From: Patagioenas fasciata
Taxonomy: Eukaryota; Chordata; Aves; Columbiformes; Columbidae
Assembly (NCBI RefSeq): GCF_037038585.1
Contig: NW_027288732.1
Coordinates: 496,001-560,000 of the forward strand
Length of the DNA: 64,000 bases
Reading direction: 5' to 3'
Shown: one piece after another, positions 32,560 to 44,800 of the stretch
How positions within the stretch are numbered: the first letter of the stretch is position 1
Layout: each line of letters opens with the position of its first letter
Translations under genes and position numbers: made by a program
The notes under the pieces: model-generated
Seen by the model: only the letters and a program-made list of their open reading frames with translations
Told to the model about the DNA's origin: nothing
Database searches by the model: none

Positions 32560-33680
32560 TGGGGAACTGAGCAATTGCTGAGCTGACAGCAAGTCCTGCT
32601 GGGTCCCTGTCACCTGCAGAGTGCCCGCATCCTCACCACAGTAGCGGGCATTGTGACAAAGGTTCTATGTCAGCTGGGTGTGGCAGCCGAGCGCCCGCTA
32701 GGGGAGGGGGAGCCTGTCAGCCCCGGGCCTGTCACTGCCTGCTGTCCCCCCTGTCACCAGCGAGGCCTCTGAAAAGTTTCCAAAACATGCCCAGACTTGG
32801 GTCCAAAGAGGCCAAAAGTCTCCAAGAGACAAGTCGGGAAGAAGGATATGGAACAGAGGGAGAAAGCCAAGGGAGCAGGCCCAAGGGAGGCAAGAGGAAA
32901 AACTAGTGAGGGGGCTGCAGGACTGAAATGGAGGAATTGAAAGACGAAAGCCAGGAAGCAGGAGAGTTTGAGAAAAGGAGAGAGGAAAGAAGAGACATGC
33001 AGCCAGACGAGGGCTTAGTGAGAGAGGCTGGGACAGAGAACAGGATGAGAAGGAAATAAGGCAAGGCAAGGCAAGGCAAGGCTAGGCCAAAGGACGTTTC
33101 TTTGATTTATATTTTCTACCACATTCATCTTGAGATGAGAGGAAAGCCATCAGACCTTATGGATTAGGCCCAAACAAAAGCCCCGGCTACTTGAGATGCT
33201 TAGACTAAGCCTAAACCAGAAAGATCTCTCCATAAAGATGGTTTTTATACTGTACTTCCACAATCTTCTGTCAGTACAAAAGAACAAGCGGCAGACATAC
33301 TTAGGCTGAGATATGGTGGTTTGGTGCAGAGACCATGCATATAATGGGAATATTTGAGCATTTCTCCTCTGGTTTTCAGTGTATTACACCAAAACACCCA
33401 CCTGATGACATCATTTCAAGAGCAAAAGCAGCAATTTGCAGAATTCAGCTTCTTTGGGGAACTGAGCAATTGTTGAACTGACAGCAAGTCCTGCTGGGTC
33501 CCTGTCACCTGCAGAGTGCCCGCATCCTCACCACGGTAGCGGGCATTGTGACAAAGGTTCTATGTCAGCTGGGTGTGGCAGCCGAGCGCCCGCTAGGGGA
33601 GGGGGAGCCTGTCAGCCCCGGACCTGTCGCTGCCTGCTGTCCCCCCTGTCACCAGCGAGGCCTCTGAAAAGTTTCCAAAA
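32560..33680. repeat. First copy of a dimer-level duplication (offset 1,788)
   Basis: Rare variants shared with ~34348-35468 at an offset of 1,788 bases (two monomers): GAGATATGG in place of GAGTCATGG (33309 and 35097), CATATAATGGG, TTTCTCCTCTGG and GACCTGTCGCTGCC. The pattern ends near 33680, where CATGCCC faces CATCCCC. Confidence 0.75.
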
Positions 33681-35593
33681 CATGCCCAGACTTGGGTCCA
33701 AAGTGGCCAAAAGTCTCCAAGAGACACGTCGGGAAGAAGGATATGGAAGAGAGGGAGAAAGCCAAGGGAGAAGGCCCAAGGGAGTCAAGAGGAAAAACTA
33801 GTGCGGGGCTGCAGGAATGAAATGGAGGAATTGAAAGACGAAAGCCAGGAGACAGGAGAGTTTGAGAAAAGGAGAAAGGAAAGAAGAGACATGCAGCCAG
33901 ACGAGGGCTTAGTGAGAGAGGCTGGGACAGAGAACAGGATGAGAAGGAAATAAGGCAAGGCAGGGCAAGGCAAGGCTAGGCCAAAGGACGTTTCTTTGAT
34001 TTATATTTTCTACCACATTCATCTTGAGATGAGAGGAAAGCCATCAGACCTTATGGATTAGGCCCAAACAAAAGCCCCGGCTACTTGAGACGCTTAGACT
34101 AAGCCTAAACCAGAAAGATCTCTCCATAAAGATGGTTTTTATACTGTACTTCCACAATCAGCTGGCAGTACAAAAGAACAAGCGGCAGACATACTTAGGC
34201 TGAGACATGGTGGTTTGGTGCAGAGACCATGCTTATCATGGGAATATTTCAGCATTTCTGCTCTGGTTTTCAGTGTATTACACCAAAACACCCACCTGAT
34301 GACATCATTTCAAGAGCAAAGCAGCAATTTGCAGAATTCAGCTTCTTTGGGGAACTGAGCAATTGCTGAGCTGACAGCAAGTCCTGCTGGGTCCCTGTCA
34401 CCTGCAGAGTGCCCGCATCCTCACCACAGTAGCGGGCATTGTGACAAAGGTTCTATGTCAGCTGGGTGTGGCAGCGGAGCGCCCGCTAGGGGAGGGGGAG
34501 CCTGTCAGCCCCGGGCCTGTCACTGCCTGCTGTCCCCCCTGTCACCAGCGAGGCCTCTGAAAAGTTTCCAAAACATGCCCAGACTTGGGTCCAAAGTGGC
34601 CAAAAGTCTCCAAGAGACAAGTCGGGAAGAAGGATATGGAACAGAGGGAGAAAGCCAAGGGAGCAGGCCCAAGGGAGGCAAGAGGAAAAACTAGTGAGGG
34701 GGCTGCAGGACTGAAATGGAGGAATTGAAAGACGAAAGCCAGGAAGCAGGAGAGTTTGAGAAAAGGAGAGAGGAAAGAAGAGACATGCAGCCAGACGAGG
34801 GCTTAGTGAGAGAGGCTGGGACAGAGAACAGGATGAGAAGGAAATAAGGCAAGGCAAGGCAAGGCAAGGCTAGGCCAAAGGACGTTTCTTTGATTTATAT
34901 TTTCTACCACATTCATCTTGAGATGAGAGGAAAGCCATCAGACCTTATGGATTAGGCCCAAACAAAAGCCCCGGCTACTTGAGACGCTTAGACTAAGCCT
35001 AAACCAGAAAGATCTCTCCATAAAGATGGTTTTTATACTGTACTTCCACAATCTTCTGTCAGTACAAAAGAACAAGCGGCAGACATACTTAGGCTGAGAT
35101 ATGGTGGTTTGGTGCAGAGACCATGCATATAATGGGAATATTTGAGCATTTCTCCTCTGGTTTTCAGTGTATTACACCAAAACACCCACCTGATGACATC
35201 ATTTCAAGAGCAAAAGCAGCAATTTGCAGAATTCAGCTTCTTTGGGGAACTGAGCAATTGTTGAACTGACAGCAAGTCCTGCTGGGTCCCTGTCACCTGC
35301 AGAGTGCCCGCATCCTCACCACGGTAGCGGGCATTGTGACAAAGGTTCTAAGTCAGCTGGGTGTGGCAGCCGAGCGCCCGCTAGGGGAGGGGGAGCCTGT
35401 CAGCCCCGGACCTGTCGCTGCCTGCTGTCCCCCCTGTCACCAGCGAGGCCTCTGAAAAGTTTCCAAAACATCCCCAGACTTGGGTCCAAAGTGGCCAAAA
35501 GTCTCCAAGAGACACGTCGGGAAGAAGGATATGGAAGAGAGGGAGAAAACCAAGGGAGCAGGCCAAAGGGAGGCAAGAGGAAAAAGTAGTGCC

Positions 35594-38500
35594 GGGCTGC
35601 AGGACTGAAATGGAGGAATTGAAAGACGAAAGCCAGGAAGCAGGAGAGTTTGAGAAAAGGAGAGAGGAAAGAAGAGACATGCAGCCAGACGAGGGGTTAG
35701 TGAGAGAGGGTGGGACAGAGAACAGGATGAGAAGGAAATAAGGCAAGGCAAGGCAAGGCTAGGCCAAACGAGGTTTCCTTGATTTATATTTTCTACCACA
35801 TTCATCTTGAGATGAGAGGAAAGCCATCAGACCATATGGATTAGGCCCAAACAAAAGCCCCGGCTACTTGAGACACTTACACTAAGCCTAAACCAGAAAG
35901 ATCTCTCCAGAAAGATGGTTTTTATACTGTACTTTCACAATCAGCTGGCAGTACAAAAGAACAAGCAGCAGACATACTTAGGCTGAGACATGGTGGTTTG
36001 GTGCAGAGACCATGCATATCATGGGACTATTTCAGCATTTCTGGTCTGGTTTTCAGTGTATTACACCAAAACACCCACCTGATGACATCATTTCAAGAGC
36101 AAAAGCAGCAATTTTCAGAATTCAGTTCTTTGGGGAACTGAGCAATTGCTGAGCTGACAGCAAGTCCTGCTGGGTCCCTGTCACCTGCAGAGTGCCCGCA
36201 TCCTCACCACGGTAGCGGGCAATGTGATAAAGTTTCTATGTCAGCTGGGCGTGGCAGCCGAGCGCCCGCTAGGGGAGGGGGAGCCTGTCAGCCCCGGGCC
36301 TGTCACTGCCTGCTGTCCCCCCTGTCACCAGCGAGGCCTCTGAAAAGTTTCCAAAACATGCCCAGACTTGGGTCCAAAGTGGCCAAAAGTCTCCAAGAGA
36401 CAAGTCGGGAAGAAGAATATGGAACAGAGGGAGAAAGCCAAGGGAGCAGGCCAAAGGGAGGCAAGAGGAAAAACTAGTGAGGGGGCTTCAGGACTGAAAT
36501 GGAGGAATTGAAAGACGAAAGCCAGGAAGCAGGAGAGTTTGAGAAAAGGAGAGAGGAAAGAAGAGACATGCAGCCAGACGAGGGCTTAGTGAGAGAGGCT
36601 GGGACAGAGAACAGGATGAGAAGGAAATAAGGCAAGGCAAGGCAAGGCAAGGCTAGGCCAAAGGACGTTTCTTTGATTTATATTTTCTACCACATTCATC
36701 TTGAGATGAGACGAAAGCCATCAGACCTTATGGATTAGGCCCAAACAAAAGCCCCGGCTACTTGAGACGCTTAGACTAAGCCTAAACCAGAAAGATCTCT
36801 CCATAAAGATGGTTTTTATACTGTACTTCCACAATCTTCTGTCAGTACAAAAGAACAAGCGGCAGATGAACTTAGGCTGAGTCATGGTGGTTTGGTGCAG
36901 AGACCGTGCATATCATGGGAATAGTTCAGCATTTCTGCTCTGGTTTTCAGTGTATTACACCAAAACACCCACCTGATGACATCATTTCAAGAGCAAAAGC
37001 AGCAAGTTGCAGAATTCAGCTTCTTTGGGGAACTGAGCAATTGTTGAACTGACAGCAAGTCCTGCTGGGTCCCTGTCACCTGCAGAGTGCCCGCATCCTC
37101 ACCACGGTAGCGGGCATTGTGACAAAGGTTCTACGTCAGCTGGGTGTGGCAGCCGAGCGCCCGCTAGGAGAGGGGGAGCCTGTCAGCCCCGGGCCTGTCA
37201 CTGCATGCTGTCCCCCCTGTCACCAGCGAGGCCTCTGAAAAGTTTCCAAAACATCCCCAGACTTGGGTCCAAAGTGGCCAAATGTCTCCAAGAGACAAGT
37301 CGGGAAGAAGGATATGGAAGAGAGGGAGAAAACCAAGGGAGCAGGCCAAAGGGAGGCAAGAGGAAAAAGCAGTGCCGGGCTGCAGGACTGAAATGGAGGA
37401 ATTGAAAGACGAAAGCCAGGAAGCAGGAGAGTTTGAGAAAAGGAGAGAGGAAAGAAGAGACATGCAGCCAGACGAGGGCTTAGTGAGAGAGGCTGGGACA
37501 GAGAACAGGATGAGAAGGAAATAAGGCAAGGCAAGGCAAGGCAAGGCTAGGCCAAAGGACGTTTCTTTGATTTATATTTTCTACCACATTCATCTTGAGA
37601 TGAGAGGAAAGCCATCAGACCTTATGGATTAGGCCCAAACAAAAGCCCCGGCTACTTGAGACGCTTAGACTAAGCCTAAACCAGAAAGATCTCTCCATAA
37701 AGATGGTTTTTATACTGTACTTCCACAATCTTCTGTCAGTACAAAAGAACAAGCGGCAGATGAACTTAGGCTGAGTCATGGTGGTTTGGTGCAGAGACCG
37801 TGCATATCATGGGAATAGTTCAGCATTTCTGCTCTGGTTTTCAGTGTATTACACCAAAACACCCACCTGATGACATCATTTCAAGAGCAAAAGCAGCAAG
37901 TTGCAGAATTCAGTTCTTTGGGGAACTGAGCAATTGCTGAGCTGACAGCAAGTCCTGCTGGGTCCCTGTCACCTGCAGAGTGCCCGCATCCTCACCACAG
38001 TAGCGGGCATTGTGATAAAGGTTCTATGTCAGCTGGGTGTGGCAGCCGAGCGCCCGCTAGGGGAGGGGGAGCCTGTCAGCCCCGGGCCTGTCACTGCCTG
38101 CTGTCCCCCGTGTCACCAGCGAGGCCTCTGAAAAGTTTCTAAAACATGCCCAGACTTGGGTCCAAAGTGGCCAAAAGTCTCCAACAGACAAGTCGGGAAG
38201 AAGGATATGGAACAGAGGGAGAAAGCCAAGGGAGCAGGCCAAAGGGAGGCAAGAGGAAAAAGTAGTGCCGGGCTGCAGGACTGAAATGGAGGAATTGAAA
38301 GACGAAAGCCAGGAAGCAGGAGAGTTTGAGAAAAGGAGAGAGGAAAGAAGAGACATGCAGCCAGACGAGGGCTTAGTGAGAGAGGCTGGGACAGAGAACA
38401 GGATGAGAAGGAAATAAGGCAAGGCAAGGCAAGGCTAGGCCAAACTAGGTTTCCTTGATTTATATTTTCTACCACATTCATCTTGAGATGAGGAGGAAAG

Positions 38501-41500
38501 CCATCAGACCTTATGGATTAGGCCCAAACAAAAGCCCCGGCTACTTGAGACACTTAGACTAAGTCTAAACCACAAAGATGTTACCCTAAAGATGGTTTTT
38601 ATACTGTACTTTCACAATCAACTGGCAGTACAAAAGAACAAGCGGCAGATGTACTTAGGCTGAGTCATGGTGGTTTGGTGCAGAGACCATGCATATCATG
38701 GGAATATTTCAGCATTTCTGCTCTGGTTTTCAGTGTATTACACCAAAACACCCACCTGATGACATCATTTCAAGAGCAAAAGCAGCAATTTGCAGAATTC
38801 AGCTTCTTAGGGGAACTGAGCAATTGCTGAGCTGACAGCAAGTCCTGCTGGGTCCCTGTCACCTGCAGAGTGCCCGCATCCTCACCACGGTAGCGGGCAT
38901 TGTGACAAAGGTTCTATGTCAGCTGGGTGTGGCAGCCGAGCGCCCGCTAGGGGAGGGGGAGCCTGTCAGCCCCGGGCCTGTCACTGCCTGCTGTCCCCCG
39001 TGTCACCAGCGAAGCCTCTGAAAAGTTTCTAAAACATGCCCAGACTTGGGTCCAAAGTGGCCAAAAGTCTCCAACAGACAAGTCGGGAAGAAGGATATGG
39101 AACAGAGGGAGAAAGCCAAGGGAGCAGGCCAAAGGGAGGCAAGAGGAAAAAGTAGTGCCGGGCTGCAGGACTGAAATGGAGGAATTGAAAGAGGAAAGCC
39201 AGGAAGCAGGAGAGTTTGAGAAAAGGAGAGAGGAAAGAAGAGACATGCAGCCAGACGAGGGCTTAGTGAGAGAGGCTGGGACAGAGAACAGGATGAGAAG
39301 GAAATAAGGCAAGGCAAGGCAAGGCAAGGCTAGGCCAAAGGACGTTTCCTTGATTTATATTTTCTACCACATTCATCTTGAGATGAGAGGAAAGCCATTA
39401 GACGTTATGGATTAGACCCAAACAAAAGCCCCGGCTACTTGAGACACTTAGACTAAGCCTAAACCAGAAAGCTCTCTCCATAAAGATGGTTTTTATACTG
39501 TACTTCCACAATCAGCTGGCAGTACAAAAGAACAAGCGGCAGACATACTTAGGCTGAGACATGGTGGTTTGGTGCAGAGACCATGCATATCATGGGAATA
39601 TTTGAGCATTTCTGCTCTGGTTTTCAGTGTATTACACCAAAACACCCACCTGATGACATCATTTCAAGAGCAAAGCAGCAATTTGCAGAATTCAGCTTCT
39701 TTGGGGAACTGAGCAATTGCTGAGCTGACAGCAAGTCCTGCTGGGTCCCTGTCACCTGCAGAGTGCCCGCATCCTCACCACAGTAGCGGGCATTGTGACA
39801 AAGGTTCTATGTCAGCTGGGTGTGGCAGCCGAGCGCCCGCTAGGGGAGGGGGAGCCTGTCAGCCCCGGGCCTGTCACTGCCTGCTGTCCCCCCTGTCACC
39901 AGCGAGGCCTCTGAAAAGTTTCCAAAACATCGCCAGACTTGGGTGCAAAGTGGCCCAAAGTCTCCAAGAGACACGTCGGGAAGAAGGATATGGAAGAGAG
40001 GGAGAAAGCCAAGGGAGCAGGCCCAAGGGAGTCAAGAGGAAAAACTAGTGCGGGGCTGCAGGACTGAAATGGAGGAATTGAAAGACGAAAGCCAGGAAGC
40101 AGGAGAGTTTGAGAAAAGGAGAGAGGAAAGAAGAGACATGCAGCCAGACGAGGGCTTAGTGAGAGAGGCTGGGACAGAGAACAGGATGAGAAGGAAATAA
40201 GGCAAGGCAAGGCAAGGCAAGGCAAGGCAAGGCTAGGCCAAAGGACGTTTCTTTGATTTATATTTTCTACCACATTCATCTTGAGATGAGAGGAAAGCCA
40301 TCAGACCTTATGGATTAGGCCCAAACAAAAGCCCCGGCTACTTGAGACACTTGGACTAAGCCTAAACCAGAAAGATCTCTCCATAATGATGGTTTTTATA
40401 CTGTACTTCCACAATCAGCTGGCAGTACAAAAGAACAAGCGGCAGACATACTTAGGCTGAGTCATGGTGGATTGGTGCAGAGACCATGCATATCATGGGA
40501 ATATTTCAGCATTTCTGCTCTGGTTTTCAGTGTATTACACCAAAACACCCACCTGATGACATCATTTCAAGAGCAAAGCAGCAATTTGCAGAATTCAGCT
40601 TCTTTGGGGAACTGAGCAATTGCTGAGCTGACAGCAAGTCCTGCTGGGTCCCTGTCACCTGCAGAGTGCCCGCATCCTCACCACGGTAGCGGGCATTGTG
40701 ACAAAGGTTCTATGTCAGCTGGGTGTGGCAGCCGAGCGCCCGCTAGGGGAGGGGGAGCCTGTCAGCCCCGGGCCTGTCACTGCCTGCTGTCCCCCCTGTC
40801 ACCAGCGAGGCCTCTGAAAAGTTTCCAAAACATGCCCAGACTTGGGTCCAAAGTGGCCAAAAGTCTCCAAGAGACAAGTCGGAAAGAAGGATATGGAAGA
40901 GGGGGAGAAAGCCAAGGGAGCAGGCCCAAGGGAGGCAAGAGGAAAAAGTAGTGCCGGGCTGCAGGACTGAAATGGAGGAATTGAAAGACGAAAGCCAGGA
41001 AGCAGGAGAGTTTGAGAAAAGGAGAGAGGAAAGAAGAGACATGCAGCCAGACGAGGGCTTAGTGAGAGAGGCTGGGACAGAGAACAGGATGAGAAGGAAA
41101 TAAGGCAAGGCAAGGCAAGGCAAGGCTAGGCCAAAGGACGTTTCTTTGATTTATATTTTCTACCACATTCATCTTGAGATGAGAGGAAAGCCATCAGACC
41201 TTATAGATTAGGCCCAAACAAAAGCCCCGGCTACTTGAGACACTTAGACTAAGCCTAAACCAGAAAGATCTCTCCAGAAAGATGGTTTTTATACTGTACT
41301 TTCACAATCAGCTGGCAGTACAAAAGAACAAGCGGCAGACATACTTAGGCTGAGACATGGTGGTTTGGTGCAGAGACCATGCATATCATGGGACTATTTC
41401 AGCATTTCTGGTCTGGTTTTCAGTGTATTACACCAAAACACCCACCTGATGACATCATTTCAAGAGCAAAAGCAGCAATTTTCAGAATTCAGTTCTTTGG

Positions 41501-41849
41501 GGAACTGAGCAATTGCTGAGCTGACAGCAAGTCCTGCTGGGTCCCTGTCACCTGCAGAGTGCCCGCATCCTCACCACGGTAGCGGGCAATGTGATAAAGT
41601 TTCTATGTCAGCTGGGCGTGGCAGCCGAGCGCCCGCTAGGGGAGGGGGAGCCTGTCAGCCCCGGGCCTGTCACTGCCTGCTGTCCCCCCTGTCACCAGCG
41701 AGGCCTCTGAAAAGTTTCCAAAACATGCCCAGACTTGGGTCCAAAGTGGCCAAAAGTCTCCAAGAGACAAGTCGGGAAGAAGAATATGGAACAGAGGGAG
41801 AAAGCCAAGGGAGCAGGCCAAAGGGAGGCAAGAGGAAAAACTAGTGAGG
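35594..41849. repeat. Seven-monomer higher-order unit, copy A (6,256 bp)
   Basis: Bases 35594-41950 pair with 41850-48206 at a constant offset of 6,256. Private variants shared by both copies include GATGAGACGAAAG (36708/42964), CTGCATGCTG (37201/43457), AAGATGTTACCCTAAAG (38574/44830), CCATAATGATGG (40381/46637) and CTTATAGATTAG (41200/47456). I found one mismatch, A at 36117 against G at 42373, in the parts compared. The limits are set by clear multi-base mismatches at 35591-35593 and at 41951. Confidence 0.93.
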
Positions 41850-44800
41850 GGGCTGCAGGACTGAAATGGAGGAATTGAAAGACGAAAGCCAGGAAGCAGG
41901 AGAGTTTGAGAAAAGGAGAGAGGAAAGAAGAGACATGCAGCCAGACGAGGGGTTAGTGAGAGAGGGTGGGACAGAGAACAGGATGAGAAGGAAATAAGGC
42001 AAGGCAAGGCAAGGCTAGGCCAAACGAGGTTTCCTTGATTTATATTTTCTACCACATTCATCTTGAGATGAGAGGAAAGCCATCAGACCATATGGATTAG
42101 GCCCAAACAAAAGCCCCGGCTACTTGAGACACTTACACTAAGCCTAAACCAGAAAGATCTCTCCAGAAAGATGGTTTTTATACTGTACTTTCACAATCAG
42201 CTGGCAGTACAAAAGAACAAGCAGCAGACATACTTAGGCTGAGACATGGTGGTTTGGTGCAGAGACCATGCATATCATGGGACTATTTCAGCATTTCTGG
42301 TCTGGTTTTCAGTGTATTACACCAAAACACCCACCTGATGACATCATTTCAAGAGCAAAAGCAGCAATTTTCGGAATTCAGTTCTTTGGGGAACTGAGCA
42401 ATTGCTGAGCTGACAGCAAGTCCTGCTGGGTCCCTGTCACCTGCAGAGTGCCCGCATCCTCACCACGGTAGCGGGCAATGTGATAAAGTTTCTATGTCAG
42501 CTGGGCGTGGCAGCCGAGCGCCCGCTAGGGGAGGGGGAGCCTGTCAGCCCCGGGCCTGTCACTGCCTGCTGTCCCCCCTGTCACCAGCGAGGCCTCTGAA
42601 AAGTTTCCAAAACATGCCCAGACTTGGGTCCAAAGTGGCCAAAAGTCTCCAAGAGACAAGTCGGGAAGAAGAATATGGAACAGAGGGAGAAAGCCAAGGG
42701 AGCAGGCCAAAGGGAGGCAAGAGGAAAAACTAGTGAGGGGGCTTCAGGACTGAAATGGAGGAATTGAAAGACGAAAGCCAGGAAGCAGGAGAGTTTGAGA
42801 AAAGGAGAGAGGAAAGAAGAGACATGCAGCCAGACGAGGGCTTAGTGAGAGAGGCTGGGACAGAGAACAGGATGAGAAGGAAATAAGGCAAGGCAAGGCA
42901 AGGCAAGGCTAGGCCAAAGGACGTTTCTTTGATTTATATTTTCTACCACATTCATCTTGAGATGAGACGAAAGCCATCAGACCTTATGGATTAGGCCCAA
43001 ACAAAAGCCCCGGCTACTTGAGACGCTTAGACTAAGCCTAAACCAGAAAGATCTCTCCATAAAGATGGTTTTTATACTGTACTTCCACAATCTTCTGTCA
43101 GTACAAAAGAACAAGCGGCAGATGAACTTAGGCTGAGTCATGGTGGTTTGGTGCAGAGACCGTGCATATCATGGGAATAGTTCAGCATTTCTGCTCTGGT
43201 TTTCAGTGTATTACACCAAAACACCCACCTGATGACATCATTTCAAGAGCAAAAGCAGCAAGTTGCAGAATTCAGCTTCTTTGGGGAACTGAGCAATTGT
43301 TGAACTGACAGCAAGTCCTGCTGGGTCCCTGTCACCTGCAGAGTGCCCGCATCCTCACCACGGTAGCGGGCATTGTGACAAAGGTTCTACGTCAGCTGGG
43401 TGTGGCAGCCGAGCGCCCGCTAGGAGAGGGGGAGCCTGTCAGCCCCGGGCCTGTCACTGCATGCTGTCCCCCCTGTCACCAGCGAGGCCTCTGAAAAGTT
43501 TCCAAAACATCCCCAGACTTGGGTCCAAAGTGGCCAAATGTCTCCAAGAGACAAGTCGGGAAGAAGGATATGGAAGAGAGGGAGAAAACCAAGGGAGCAG
43601 GCCAAAGGGAGGCAAGAGGAAAAAGCAGTGCCGGGCTGCAGGACTGAAATGGAGGAATTGAAAGACGAAAGCCAGGAAGCAGGAGAGTTTGAGAAAAGGA
43701 GAGAGGAAAGAAGAGACATGCAGCCAGACGAGGGCTTAGTGAGAGAGGCTGGGACAGAGAACAGGATGAGAAGGAAATAAGGCAAGGCAAGGCAAGGCAA
43801 GGCTAGGCCAAAGGACGTTTCTTTGATTTATATTTTCTACCACATTCATCTTGAGATGAGAGGAAAGCCATCAGACCTTATGGATTAGGCCCAAACAAAA
43901 GCCCCGGCTACTTGAGACGCTTAGACTAAGCCTAAACCAGAAAGATCTCTCCATAAAGATGGTTTTTATACTGTACTTCCACAATCTTCTGTCAGTACAA
44001 AAGAACAAGCGGCAGATGAACTTAGGCTGAGTCATGGTGGTTTGGTGCAGAGACCGTGCATATCATGGGAATAGTTCAGCATTTCTGCTCTGGTTTTCAG
44101 TGTATTACACCAAAACACCCACCTGATGACATCATTTCAAGAGCAAAAGCAGCAAGTTGCAGAATTCAGTTCTTTGGGGAACTGAGCAATTGCTGAGCTG
44201 ACAGCAAGTCCTGCTGGGTCCCTGTCACCTGCAGAGTGCCCGCATCCTCACCACAGTAGCGGGCATTGTGATAAAGGTTCTATGTCAGCTGGGTGTGGCA
44301 GCCGAGCGCCCGCTAGGGGAGGGGGAGCCTGTCAGCCCCGGGCCTGTCACTGCCTGCTGTCCCCCGTGTCACCAGCGAGGCCTCTGAAAAGTTTCTAAAA
44401 CATGCCCAGACTTGGGTCCAAAGTGGCCAAAAGTCTCCAACAGACAAGTCGGGAAGAAGGATATGGAACAGAGGGAGAAAGCCAAGGGAGCAGGCCAAAG
44501 GGAGGCAAGAGGAAAAAGTAGTGCCGGGCTGCAGGACTGAAATGGAGGAATTGAAAGACGAAAGCCAGGAAGCAGGAGAGTTTGAGAAAAGGAGAGAGGA
44601 AAGAAGAGACATGCAGCCAGACGAGGGCTTAGTGAGAGAGGCTGGGACAGAGAACAGGATGAGAAGGAAATAAGGCAAGGCAAGGCAAGGCTAGGCCAAA
44701 CTAGGTTTCCTTGATTTATATTTTCTACCACATTCATCTTGAGATGAGGAGGAAAGCCATCAGACCTTATGGATTAGGCCCAAACAAAAGCCCCGGCTAC

